Origin: Diploptera punctata
Taxonomy: Eukaryota; Arthropoda; Insecta; Blattodea; Blaberidae
NCBI GenBank assembly: GCA_030220185.1
Contig: JASPKZ010007549.1
Coordinates: 558,001-622,000 of the forward strand
Direction of reading: 5' to 3'
Length of the DNA: 64,000 nucleotides
Shown: positions 54,255 to 64,000 of the stretch, in pieces
Numbering within the stretch: the first letter of the stretch is position 1
Layout: the number at the start of each line of letters is the position of its first letter
Notes under the pieces: generated by a model
What the model was told of the DNA's origin: nothing
What the model saw: only the letters and a program-made list of their open reading frames with translations
Databases searched by the model: none
Position numbers and translations under genes: made by a program

Positions 54255-54480
54255 TTAAATAGAAAAATTATATGCTCAGACTGGGACTCGAACCCAGGAT
54301 CTTGTCATTTTTAGACCAATGCTCTACTGATTGAGCTATCTGGATGAGTTCAATCTAAACACAAATTTTTCTCATATATACGTTGTCAATTCCCAGTCCC
54401 GGTCTGAGTGTATAATTTTTCTGTTCAAATATGATTTATCCATCATTGAGATGTACGAAATGAATAATAAAAACATTCAT
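54255..54480. repeat. SINE-S inverted partial pair
   Basis: 54263-54385 is a minus tRNA-like SINE (gggactcgaacccaggatct, gctctactgattgagctatc). 54392-54476 is a plus 3' part ending aatgaataataaaaac. The same left-inverted layout as the 3.7- and 49.1-kb copies. Confidence 0.7.
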
Positions 54481-54484
54481 AGTT

Positions 54485-55450
54485 AAATATGGGAAATAAC
54501 ATTGAGGTTCTTAATTTGTAAATTGAGTCATTTTTTACATCTTACCTCATATTTTGTTTCTTTAAACACGGGAACTAGTTTTTGAGAGAAGGATCTCTCT
54601 CATTTTCAACCGACATTATGACTACCGGATTTTTGTTGGAATCTCCAATAACGTTGCCATCTGGTGTTGATTTGATGAACTTTGAGATTAGGTCACATTC
54701 ATCAGGAATCTCGAAATTCATGGATCTAAATGTGTCCTTCTGAATATATATCTTCTCCCAAATTGTCAATTCTAAAGGTTTTTCGAAATTTTTTAAAAGT
54801 TGGGCTTCATTTTCAATTTTATGATTCTCCAATAAACTGTGCTGCAATAGCTGATTTTTCAATTTCACCATTTTTAATATTCCTGAAGTGTTCCTTAGTG
54901 TGAGTGTCCAAATTCCTTTTTGTTTTTCCTATGTATGCTTTATTGCAGTCCTTACAATTAATTTGATAAAAGTCCAGATTTTTTGCTGAAATTTATCAAA
55001 TTAATTGTAAGGACTGCAATAAAGTATACATAGGAAAAACAAAAAGTAAATTGGACACTCACACTAAGGAATACTTCAGAAATATTAAAAATGGTGAAAT
55101 TGAAAAATCAGCTATTGCAGCACATAGTTTATTAGAGAATCATAAAATTGAAAATGAAGCCCAACTTTTAAAAAATTTCGAAAAACCTTTATAATTGACA
55201 ATTTGGGAGAAGATATATATTCAGAAGGACACATTTAGATCCATGAATTTCGAGATTCCTGATGAATGTGACCTAATCTCAAAGTTCATCAAATCAACAC
55301 CAGATGGCAACGTTATTGATGGAGATTCCAACGAAAATCCAGTAGTCATAATGTTGGTTGAAAATGAGAGATCCTTCTCTTGAAAACTAGTTCCCGTGTT
55401 TGAAGAAACATAAAATATGAGGTAAGATGTTAAAAAATGACTCATTAATT
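54485..55450. mobile_element. Long PLE palindrome
   Basis: Left arm about 54485-54967 (minus) and right arm about 54992-55450 (plus) are inverted copies of one PLE 3' end, joined by 25 bp. The plus arm encodes KIYQINCKDCNKVYIGKTK (GIY-YIG), IKNGEIEKSAIAAHSLLENH, LTIWEKIYIQKDTFRSMNFE and IPDECDLISKFIKSTPDGNV. Both arms have small frame breaks. The left end carries the terminus gggaaataacattgagg. Confidence 0.85.
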
Positions 55451-55494
55451 TACGAAATAAAAACATAATTTATAACAATAACAAGTAACATTGA

Positions 55495-55645
55495 GCTTGT
55501 TAATAAATAAGATGACCCTGTTGGTTATGTTTTGGTACACCTGCACATCATCAGCTTGAGCAGACTGTTGAATTTTTAGTCATTGGCCCTGGATGTAGAC
55601 TCCCACTCCATCTTTTGGCAGACTGAAGAACTTTCAAATTCATCA
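55495..55645 (-). pseudogene. PLE 3' fragment
   Basis: ctggatgtagactcccactc and catcatcagcttgagcag match the 6000-6110 fragment. Short and non-coding. Confidence 0.5.
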
Positions 55646-55925
55646 TTATTGGTTCTACAGCCCGTTGCAGGCCTTGACTGTCCCTACAATGCACCTCCAT
55701 TTGTCCCTCTTCTCCGCCTTCCGTCTTCTTCATCATACACCCAGTGTCCTCAAGTCCTGTTCAACGCTGTCCAGCCATATAATATTAGGATGCCCTACTC
55801 TTCGGTTTCCAATTATAGTTGTCAATGTGACTCTGACATGGCTGATTCCTCTTCCTTGTAGAGATGTCCCAGCCATGTAATTCTTGCCATCTTTGTTTTA
55901 ATGATGCCTACATCAACATAGTTTA
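55646..55925 (-). pseudogene. LINE C-terminal fragment
   Basis: Minus strand: KTKMARITWLGHLYKEEESA, then degenerate GxPxxxWxD-like and RRRRDKWRCIVGTVKACNG. The usual LINE C-terminus; family not assigned. Confidence 0.6.
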
Positions 55926-56400
55926 TTTATGGTGAAATTAAATGTTTCTTACCTCTCCTCATATAAATCTTCTAAGTTGATTGTGATTTCGAGACTATAA
56001 CTGTCTCATCCTCAGAACTTTGTTGGTGACTGGTGTTATGTCGATCGGAAGAAACTCTACTTCTTCCCTCTGTTGGTGGACCGATGAACCTCTGGATCAG
56101 GGCAAAATTTGTGGGAATTTCAAAGTTCATAAGTTTTCCTTTGTTTTTTCTGAATGTGAATCTTTTCCCAAACCGTGTCAGAAAAACAAAGGAAAACTTA
56201 TGAACTTCGAAATTCCTGCAAAATCTGACCTGATCCAGAGGTTCATCAGTCCACCAACAGAGGGAAGAAGAAGAGTTCTGATCGAGATAACATCAGTCTC
56301 CAAGAAAGTACTGAAGGTGAGACCGTTATGGTCTTGAAATTGCGATCAACTCAGAAGATTTACATGAGGAGAGGTAAGAAACATTTAATTTCACCATAAT
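55926..56400. mobile_element. PLE palindrome (PPTEGRR type), second copy
   Basis: Minus arm 55926-56160 and plus arm about 56175-56400; same family as 42835-43335. The plus arm encodes NFEIPAKSDLIQRFISPPTE and GRR, then the tail gaggagaggtaagaaacatt. Confidence 0.8.
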
Positions 56401-56814
56401 TAATGATTATGATTAATGATTAATTCATATAAAAGTTAAATAGTTTATATAATTCAGCATTATATCTAATTTTCTAGTTTCCACTCTCACATATTGTGCC
56501 AAATATTTTTATTTTTCTTTTAAATATTCCAATTTTGTTTTCTTGAGTTTTTGTTAGGGCCCAACTTTCACAGAAATAGATGGCAACAGGTCTCAATAAA
56601 GTTTAATATATTTTTTATTTTTGTTTGAATTGTGTATTTTGAAATTCCCAAAACATGAAGTGGGAGCCACCAACATAAAACTGGAGTGTGGACAAGCATG
56701 ATGAAAGAATATTGAAACACGTCCAAAGGAACACTTTTTATGATGTAAAGTAAAAGTCGCTTCTTTTTTTGATGTTTTTATTTAAATTAACGTTTTCCAA
56801 TCCTGGATAGAATC
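56401..56814. other. Decayed PLE-like tail and unmatched sequence
   Basis: 56640-56760 resembles a plus PLE end (ttttgaaattcccaaaacat, atattgaaacacgtcc). The remainder has no recognisable feature. Confidence 0.35.
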
Positions 56815-56965
56815 TAATTTAAGAAAAAAAAATTAATGCTTGAATCAGGATATGAACCCTGTACCTCTTGTGTGCGGTCAGCACTCTTGTACAGAGAACA
56901 AGAGGTCCAGGGTTCAGATCCCGGTTCAAGTGTTAGTTTTATTTCTTAAATTAAAACTCATTTTA
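56815..56965. repeat. Inverted tRNA-like pair
   Basis: About 60-bp inverted arms (atgcttgaatcaggatatga; caagaggtccagggttcaga, tcccggttcaagtg) containing tRNA-type B-box sequence and tails aatttaagaaa/tttcttaaatt. No full cloverleaf. Confidence 0.6.
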
Positions 56966-57119
56966 TTGATTCCTGTACGATATGATTTCTGTAAAAACAA
57001 ATGAATATAAACATTGTGATTATGTGGATACTTACGAACAAATTTGCAAATTAAAAATGGGAATATATTAACTATATTCTTTGTTAATATTATTTGTTTT
57101 TAAACACCTTAATGATGGA

Positions 57120-57228
57120 CAAATTATATTTGCTCAGATGGAAGAGCATTGACATAGAAAGTTGAAGGTCCTCGGTTCAAACCCCAGTCTAGGCGTATAT
57201 TTTTCTTTTCAAATATAAACTATATTCT
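57120..57228 (+). repeat. SINE-S 3' part
   Basis: tgctcagatggaagagcatt, cggttcaaaccccagtctag and tttttcttttcaaatataaa. The 5' leader is missing. Confidence 0.65.
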
Positions 57229-57229
57229 T

Positions 57230-57840
57230 GATTGACTTGTGCCACAAATACAAGTCAATGACCAATCATGTTTCAATGAATGTTGTTTTACAACCAATGA
57301 CAGTCGTGTTTCACCTCGCTCTTTATCGATTTCTCTTTATCAGCTCCTGCTTTTGTGATAAAGAAAGCTCCTCCTTTGTAATGCTCTGAACAGGTCAAAT
57401 ACATTGAATATAGCAAATAATGAAAAGATTCCTTGATTTTACTGAGTTGTTTACTAAAAAAATAAATGAATAACCCATAATGCTGATTATGATATATAGT
57501 TTGATGTGTTTCATTATTTCTCCACTTGGGTGCACTCTTACAATATTGCGATCTTATTTGGCGATAAATAATATGATCAAGCAGCAGTGAATGAACATAA
57601 CCTCACATTTCTGATTTGTTTTCAAACATTGCTGTTTACATTAATTATATAGTTATTTTAAAATAACTACAATTAAACAATGATTTGTGAGTAAACAGCT
57701 TAATTTTATTCGTTAAATAGTCCTAACAAATGCCACTCTTGATTTCCAAATTCTCTAGATAAATTCACTCCTCACTTAGTGAGTTGTGAACTTATTGATA
57801 ATTTGGAAATCACTCGTGGCATTACTTACAATAATAAAAT
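57230..57840 (+). repeat. RepB copy with 95-nt hairpin end
   Basis: Aligned with 28670-29100. The end hairpin lies at 57729-57823 with the same four-tier stem as 29003-29097; the inner stem ctcac/gtgag is kept around a changed loop. Confidence 0.8.
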
Positions 57841-57894
57841 ATTGTATCACACATTATCAATAAAACCTAAGTCACCAAACTAAAATAATAAGTT

Positions 57895-57985
57895 TTATTT
57901 ATTCTGGCAGAGTTAAGACCATAAGGAAGGCCTTCTCTTCCACTCAACCAGCACAAATTACAGAGTATGACACAAACACTGATAT
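57895..57985 (-). repeat. RepD copy
   Basis: ttttatttattctggcagag, aaggaaggccttctcttcca and ctcaaccagcacaaatt. Related to 30255-30330. Confidence 0.6.
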
Positions 57986-58244
57986 TCTTTTTTCATTTTT
58001 TGTTTTGCTTCAAAGCAATATTATAGAGCCAAAGTATCTTGTATGTACAATGAGACACATATATATATTAATTAAGCATGTCAATTCTATATTTTTGTCT
58101 ACTGCTCATTTGTGCTTATTTAAAATGCTTGTAAACACTTACAAATGACTAAATAAATAATTAATAAACGATCAATTGAGTTGGTGTTCACTTGATGAAA
58201 GTCCATATTCATTAATTAAATAAAAATAAAACTTAGTTTTATTT

Positions 58245-58545
58245 GATTTTCATATTTATTAAGATATAATTCAGTGACAGCTGTTTCAGTACACTGTACC
58301 TTCTTCAGACATGTTAACAAATTATGAATTGTGTTCCAACTGATCTAAGCAACAATGTTAAATTAAAAAATTTAAATAAATTATTGTTGTATTGTTACAT
58401 CAGTTGATTACTATAACAGAATTCATAATTTAACATGTCTGAAGGAGGTACAGTGTACCGAAACAGCTGTCACTGAATATATCTTAATAAATGTGAAAAT
58501 AATATAAAGCCAAGTTTTATTTTTATTTAATATATGGTATGTAAA
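58245..58545. mobile_element. Short PLE-like palindrome
   Basis: Left ttcagtgacagctgtttcag ... cttcttcagacatgttaac. Right aacatgtctgaaggaggtac ... aacagctgtcactgaatata, within tails rich in taaaaataaaac. The arms flank about 60 bp of AT-rich DNA. Confidence 0.65.
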
Positions 58546-58549
58546 TAAA

Positions 58550-58945
58550 TTTTACAAGTATTTGAGAATAAAGTTCTTAGGAAAATTTTTGGACCAAAGA
58601 GAGATGAACAGACAGGTGAATGGAGAAGACTACATAACAATGAACTACATGGTCTTTATAGGAAGCCAGATATAATAAGTTAAGTCCCGTAGACTGCGAT
58701 GGGCAGGACATGTTGCGCGTATGGGGAATGAAAGACGTGCATGGAAACTTCTTGTAGGAAAGACAGAAGGAAAACGCCCAGTTGGTAGACCAAGAATGAG
58801 GTGGGAGAACAACATTAACTATGATTTGTGGGAAGTAGATTATACAGGGAATGATTGGAAAGCATTAGCTCAGGATAGGGATGTATGGAGAGCTTATGTC
58901 CGTGCGGCCATGAACCTACGGGTTTGATAGTGCCAGTGAGTAAGT
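58550..58945 (+). pseudogene. RTE-like LINE 3' end
   Basis: FENKVLRKIFGPKRDEQTGE, a short deletion after the KPDII codons, then GNERRAWKLLVGKTEGKRPV and the RAYVRAAMNLRV end with tail gccagtgagtaagta. Closely similar to the 32239 copy. Confidence 0.88.
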
Positions 58946-58969
58946 ATATAAATAAATTACTTTGAATTG

Positions 58970-59260
58970 AACTTTCATAGGAAGAAACCACTGCGACATT
59001 TAATTTAAGATTGAATTAAAGTACTTGATACCTCTCCTCATATCCAGTCTTTCGAGTAGACTGCAGTTTCAAAGCCTTGGCAGCTTCATCTTCAGTAATA
59101 TTTCTTAGAACTACTTCTTCCCTCTGTTGGTGGACCGATAAACATCTGGATCCAGTCAGAGAAGTCAGCAGTAGCTGCTCATGCTTGGTCCAAAAAACAT
59201 CTAATTGAATCAAAAGCCAGTCTAATTAAACAAATGAGGTGCTTAGAATAATAACGGCAG
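58970..59260 (-). pseudogene. PLE 3' end (PPTEGR-type), left arm
   Basis: Starts with the terminus cataggaagaaaccactgcg; minus strand has GSRCLSVHQQREEV-type decayed codons (ccctctgttggtggaccgat). The inverted partner is at 60350-60740. Confidence 0.65.
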
Positions 59261-59469
59261 ATCCCAATCAAAGTTAATTTTGAGATAAATGTCATTTTCT
59301 GTTTTTTCCAAAACGTGGAAAGTAATTAACATTGACTTGATATTTTCTGGGTATTTAAATTAAAGGATTTAAAGTCTGTGCAAATTCTTGAACCTTTGTG
59401 ATTGTTTTCCTGATTTTGTGTTGTTTATAAGAACAAAAATATACAAAACAAAAATGGTGTAAAATCAAC

Positions 59470-59600
59470 TTCATTTCATCATCATCCATGCAAGTATTAG
59501 GCCATGTGGCCTGTTAGTCTCAAAGAGGAATTTTCCATCCAGCACTTTTTTGGACGTCTCAGTGATCTTGTTTTGGGGGGGAAGTCATTTATCTTGAAAT
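59470..59600 (-). pseudogene. LINE-2 3' scrap
   Basis: catcatcatccatgcaagta, gaggaattttccatccagca. Same 3' end as 9155-9600. Confidence 0.75.
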
Positions 59601-59794
59601 GCCTAATGCAGCTCTATTTCCAAATCTCGACATTTTTCGTCATCAATACCATCATGACGAAGACTTACAAAAATCATGATAGATGGATGGTATATGTGTC
59701 AATAATTTAATCAGGTCAATGTAACTAGCTTTCTTTGTTTTTCTGTTCACTGTAACTTAAATAATGAAACATGTGAACTTTTACCTTTTTAAGT

Positions 59795-59990
59795 CATGTA
59801 GGTAGGAAATAACACTATGAGGTTTATTTTAACTTTGTTGAGATGTTTCTTGACTCACCTCATACTTCTTAACTCCCTTGCATATCTAGATTTCTGAGAA
59901 TGTCACAAATACAGTGACAAAATCTACACATGCAAGGGAGTTAAGAAGTATGAGGTGAGTCAAACAACTAAACAAAATTTTACGCTTCAG
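59795..59990. repeat. Short PLE-like palindrome
   Basis: Terminus taggaaataacactatgagg. The inverted blocks ctcacctcatacttcttaac-tccctt and aagggagttaagaagtatga-ggtgag are 50 bp apart. Confidence 0.65.
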
Positions 59991-60349
59991 AGTTAGAATA
60001 ACATAAACCTAATTTAACAATCTCAGGATTATCGTGATCCACAATGAGTGTATCCTTACATAAAAGCAGTTTTTGTAATTACAAAGTTTATAGTGATACC
60101 ACTCTGTATGTCAACAAAGTCTTCCCATGTGCATATTAAATTAATGCTGGGAAAACTGCGGTATCGTGAAAAACATGAAATCTATGAGCTAAGTTGTCAA
60201 AAATGGTCTCCGATGAATTTCAAAATCTTTCCATATGTCTCTGCCCTATTCACTACCGTTCACAACACTATGAACGTGTAGTGGACATAAAATAAAGCAC
60301 TCATAGTTAGGATATGTTATTTTTATGCTGAGAATTTGTTTTCACTATG

Positions 60350-60740
60350 GACAAATTTTAAAGGAAAATGAGAGCTTTGGCATATCCCAATTTGTTTGAT
60401 ACTTCATCACATGAAAGGTAGATGGCAGTTGTGCTTCTATCTCAAAATTCAATGTCGATTGGGATCTGCCATAAATAGAAGAAATAAAAATAACTGTTTG
60501 AGAAAAAATCCACATTAAAAAAAACAAGAAAGAAAAACTTAGGAATTTCAAAATTTCTCTGGATTCTGACTGGATGCGGAGGTTTATCGGTCCACCAACA
60601 GAGGGAAGTAGTTCTTCTGATCGACATAACATCAGTTGACAAACTACTGAAGATGAATCCACCAAGGCTTTGAAACCACTGTCTATTTAGAAGACTGGAT
60701 ATGAAGTGAGGTATGAAGCATTTTAATTAAATCTTATACT
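60350..60740 (+). pseudogene. PLE 3' end, right arm
   Basis: ggaatttcaaaatttctctg, gtccaccaacagagggaagt and gaagactggatatgaagtga. Inverted partner of 58970-59260, with about 1.1 kb between the arms. Confidence 0.65.
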
Positions 60741-60744
60741 ATTA

Positions 60745-60840
60745 TACCTAGGTAAACCTTTCCATACATCCCTATCCTGAGCTAATTTTCCAATTATCAC
60801 CTTACAATTGACCTTCCTCAAATCATGGTCTGATGTTACA
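60745..60840 (-). pseudogene. RTE-like scrap
   Basis: ccatacatccctatcctgag, aaatcatgg; internal to the terminal ORF, tail lost. 60841-61060 has nothing recognisable beyond a G-run at 60940-60948. Confidence 0.55.
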
Positions 60841-61074
60841 TATAGATGACAGAATCACATATTTTGCCAGTTTTTCAGGAGAAACATTTTTTCTATGCTA
60901 TATTATCTGATGATTTGAACATTTATAGGAAAAATAACTGGGGGGGGGTTATTTCAAATTACTAATTTATGTTTTAAATATTGGGTAGGTCTGTCATGGT
61001 ATCTCGACAGAAAGTCCTAGCATGGCATAATTGCTATACTATATCCGATAATGTAAAGAGAAAAATGTTTACCT

Positions 61075-61146
61075 GAACTGGGAATCGAATCCCGAACCTT
61101 CAGCTCTCCCTGCTGATGCTTTGACCACTGAGCTAATTCAGGCTTG
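61075..61146 (-). repeat. tRNA-Ser(GGA)-like SINE head
   Basis: Minus: acceptor gcctgaa/ttcaggt pairs, A-box ttagctcagtggtca, anticodon stem tcagc/gctga with loop agggaga, B-box gggattcgattcc. U33 is replaced and the D stem is mismatched. Followed on minus by taaacatttttctctttac, as in SINE-S. Confidence 0.6.
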
Positions 61147-61229
61147 CATTCTCATCCAAGCATAAATCCTTCCTTCAAATGCAATGAATCATCATTCACA
61201 AATATACAATGAATGACTTCTACATTTAG

Positions 61230-61777
61230 GCAAATACATTACTCTCTGGTGAGCTGAGTTTTCCGTGAGAACGGCAAAGTTCGAATTGGCGAGTCGCTGA
61301 CCGATCATGCATGAAAGTAGTTTCTTTCGTAATATTGGCAAGAAACTACCCAGAATTCTCAGCGGTAAAACCACTTTAATTATTCTCGTCTGCTAGAGGA
61401 ACGCATTTACGCTTGCGTCCCGCAAATAAAACCGTATACGACGTCTGCGTCCCGACGCAGATTCTCCTGTTCTTGCAGCTGAATTCTTTGGTAGACTCTT
61501 ATCAAATTCCTCTTCTCCGCGTATACCAAAAACATGATCGAAGTCTTCAAGGTCCGACATCTTGGATAAAGCAGCAAGGTTTCAAAGTACATCGGTTCCC
61601 ATCGGGTTGCTCACGATTCGTTCTCTGCAAAGTCACCTCGCCAGGTAGCTTAGGAATTTCGACAATTATCACATGAACAGATTTTTGAGTATGCAAAAAC
61701 GTCTTTGGATGCAACTTTCTCAGCAGAGTAAAAGCTGAGAACTTTTACGGTCTAATGCGTTCATATACGACCCTAAG
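61230..61777. repeat. RepA dispersed repeat, longest copy
   Basis: Full alignment with 6779-7283, and its second half with 1-249. Slightly more GC-rich than its surroundings. No coding domain. Confidence 0.75.
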
Positions 61778-61779
61778 AA

Positions 61780-62215
61780 ACTATGACTGAAATAAGTATT
61801 CTACTTCATGAAATTAGGTCTTTTGAACTTTTTTCACACCAAGTGGGATTTAATGAATCTTCCCATCTAGTAAATGGGCGTCCAACACTTCTATGTCTTA
61901 TGGTTTGTACTTTAATAACAGCTGAGGAATTCTATCTGTAGGTATTCTTTTAACATGTTCATACCAGTTGTTTCTCATATTGTAAATTCTGTTTGTTGAA
62001 TTAAAAATGTCTTTTCTAATATCTTAATTTCTTTTTTCTATCCAAATTGTCACACCACCTTCTACTGAACGTAAGAAATTCATTTCTGCAGTTTCTATTT
62101 TTCTTCTGCCTGAACGGTTAAGAGTCCAATTCTCACTCGCATATGTTAAGACAGGCACTGCCATAATTTTGTAAAATTTTAATTGTGTGCTGCTCAAAGT
62201 TTCATTTTTCAGTGT
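61780..62215 (-). pseudogene. LINE-2-type 3' end
   Basis: Minus-strand remnants: MAVPVLTYASENWTLNRSGR-like, IETAEMNFLRSVEGGVTIW-like and NNWYEHVKRIPTDRIPQLL-like segments. Several frame breaks. Confidence 0.65.
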
Positions 62216-62217
62216 TA

Positions 62218-62607
62218 ATGTCTTCTTCCTTCCAAGTATTAGGCCAAGGACTGTTACGATCCTATAGAAAATTTTCCCTCCATCGTTTCATAGGACGGCC
62301 TAGAGGTCTTCATCCTCTTAGTATATAATTATAAACAGCTTTGTGGATCCGATTTGAACTCATTCTTTCAAGATGGTGTTTCCAATTTTGTTGGTACTGT
62401 TTAATATATTCCAAAATTGGCGTAGCCTTCATTCTTTTAAGATATCGGTGTTCTTTTTCCGATCCCATCTGGTGTAACCCGCTGTTCTGCGCATGAATCT
62501 CATTTCACAAGCCGTTATTCTGCTTTCATGTTGTCTTTTTAGTGTCTATGCTTCACTACCATAGGTCAACACTGGCTTAACCAAAGTGTTGCATAAACCT
62601 AATCGGA
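62218..62607 (-). pseudogene. LINE-2 3' end
   Basis: Sister of 21961-22330: cttcttccttccaagtatta, ggcctgt-type tail; minus-strand QYQQNWKHHLERMSSNRIHK and TAGYTRWDRKKNTDI-like segments. Abuts the foldback element. Confidence 0.8.
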
Positions 62608-62817
62608 TGTTTTTTTACACGCTTTATATTAGCTTCACCTGTATCTATCTATGTAACGGAATATTTCAACGCGATTTTCACCCACTTAAAATCATTGGAT
62701 CGACTTGAAACTTTGTATACTTGTAAAGGACACGTGACAATACAATAATTTCATTTTTTTTTCTAAAATGCTGGCCAGAATCCTCAGAAAAATCAAATAA
62801 ATAAGTTTTCAAAAACT

Positions 62818-63238
62818 AAAACAACACGCTTTATTAGAAAACCGAACTAAAAAAATTAAAAATAAGTTTAATTTCCAACACGCTTGTGATAAAATTAAAG
62901 TGGTCGACAAAAAAATCATCTCCAACACATCTAGAATAAAACTAGAGTTATCTAAAAAAGAAAATAATTTCACCATCAAAAGCGTGGGGGGCTCTATATC
63001 AATTAATATATTCAATAATAAACAGATATTGGTAAAAGTAAAGTCTCTAAGAAGAAAATGTAAAAATCATGAAAAGCACCCCACGCTTTTGATGATAAAA
63101 TTTTCTTTTTGTTGATAACTCTAGTTTTATTCTATGCGTTGATGATTTTTTTTACCATTTTAATTTTATCACAAGTGTTGGAAATTAAAATTATTTTTCA
63201 TTTTTTTAGTTCGGTTTTCTAATAAAGCGTGTCGTTTT
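62818..63238. repeat. Inner palindrome of the foldback element
   Basis: Arms about 62818-62990 and 63076-63238 are inverted copies (cacgctttattagaaaaccg; aaactagagttatc; caccatcaaaagcgtgggg), separated by about 85 bp. Confidence 0.75.
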
Positions 63239-63363
63239 ACTTTTTTAAAACTATTATTTATTTTTTAGTTTTAATATTTTACAGAATAAGATAAAAATGT
63301 AAATATCTTTAAATTCGATACTATTGTAGTATGAGCTAAAAGTAACACTCTTCTAAAAAAATC

Positions 63364-63446
63364 CTCACAGCCGGATTTGAACCAGCGACATATGGATTTC
63401 AGAAATTATATACCACTAGAGTTCACCGCTCTATCAACTGAGCTCT
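63364..63446 (-). repeat. tRNA-Tyr-derived sequence retaining an intron
   Basis: On minus: gagctcagttgatagagcgg, then tgaactctagtgg, a 17-nt intron-like stretch, aatccatatgtcgc and tggttcaaatccggc. This follows the insect tRNA-Tyr gene layout, intron included. The anticodon reads CTA instead of GTA and the acceptor stem does not pair, so a pseudogene or SINE head. Confidence 0.65.
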
Positions 63447-63944
63447 TAAAACGATTGACTAAAAAGTCAAGTCCGCAACCTATTATACCAGTTTTCATTT
63501 TTTTTATTTTCTGATGATTCTGGCCAGGATTTTAGAAACAAATATGAAATTACTATATTGTCACGGCTCCTTTGCAAGTATACAAAGTTTCAATTCGATC
63601 CAATGTTTCTAAGTGGGTGAAAATTGTGTTCAAAGACACTTTTTTTTTAATTTTCTGATGATTCTGGCCAGGATTTTAGAAACAAAATATGAAATCATTG
63701 TATTGTCACGGGTGCTTTAGAAGTATACAAAGTTTCAAGTCGATCCAATGATTTTAAGTGGGTGAAAATCGCGTTGAAAGATTCCGTTACATAAATGGAT
63801 ACATAGATACAGGTCAAGCTAATATAAAGCGTGTAAAAAAGTCTTTGTATCTATGTAACGGGATCTTTGAACAAGATTTTCACCCACTTAGAAACATTGG
63901 ATCGACTTGAAATTTTGTATACTTGTAAAGGACCCGTGACAATT

Positions 63945-64000
63945 GAATATATTCCGGTCTAAATCCAAAATTTCAAAATTGAGTTTTCCAAGGTTATAGT
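63945..64000 (+). repeat. Start of a satellite unit (8.3-10.1-kb family)
   Basis: attccggtctaaatccaaaa, tttccaaggttatagt match the satellite core. The array may continue beyond the window. Confidence 0.7.

Larger units (their letters stand above)
62608..63840. mobile_element. Foldback element with about 180-bp inverted ends
   Basis: Left arm 62608-62790 (tacacgctttatattagctt, tctatgtaacggaatatttc, attggatcgacttgaaactt) is mirrored by 63650-63840. An extra partial end repeat lies at 63480-63650. Inside are a second palindrome (62818-63238) and a tRNA-Tyr-like sequence. No transposase. 63843-63945 starts a further direct copy of the end repeat. Confidence 0.7.

Noticed and set aside
61075..61146. 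Possible functional tRNA
   Set aside because: Good acceptor stem, but U33 is missing, the D stem is mismatched and the 3' flank matches the SINE-S tail.

Overview
This is eukaryotic, almost certainly insect, nuclear DNA: AT-rich, dominated by transposable-element debris, with one recognisable host exon. The LINE C-terminal peptides, the tRNA-derived SINEs and the general repeat landscape suggest a large-genome insect such as a cockroach or termite (Blattodea). That placement is from memory of similar proteins and was not tested.

Host gene. The only confident host coding sequence is the final exon of a CASK/MAGUK orthologue (427-606), preceded by an intron acceptor and followed by a 3' UTR. 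A CCAAT-rich stretch ending in a consensus splice donor (33055-33435) is a speculative promoter/first exon. No functional RNA gene is supported; all tRNA-like sequences look like SINE heads or pseudogenes.

Transposon content. (1) Many 5'-truncated, RTE-like LINE 3' ends with a (GTAA)n tail. The best copy keeps a 228-codon frame at 32255-32941. (2) At least five further LINE families, with partial RT domains at 18560-19500, 30915-31430 and 40490-41530. (3) Penelope-like element (PLE) 3' ends, some with a GIY-YIG motif, repeatedly arranged as back-to-back palindromes. (4) Four internally deleted mariner-like elements, one with perfect 147-bp inverted repeats. (5) Six tRNA-derived SINE families, two sharing a head but carrying different tails. 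(6) Helitron-like pieces, a hAT-like end and a 1.2-kb foldback element. (7) Satellites and tandem repeats at 8.3-10.1, 15.2, 16.9-18.5 and 37.7 kb.

Insertion order can be read from target-site duplications. An RTE fragment lies in a PLE palindrome that itself lies in a SINE (23.7-24.7 kb). An RTE fragment lies in a SINE (11.9-12.75 kb). A SINE lies in a mariner (52.66-53.7 kb). RTE lies in RTE (30.8 kb). A SINE palindrome lies in a PLE (3.7-4.3 kb).

The least explained region is 45.5-49.0 kb: an array of diverged, tandemly duplicated units containing long hairpins. Five of them share an inner mini-hairpin whose middle two base pairs covary around an invariant CTTCA loop. It is the best candidate here for an undescribed structured-RNA or foldback-element family.
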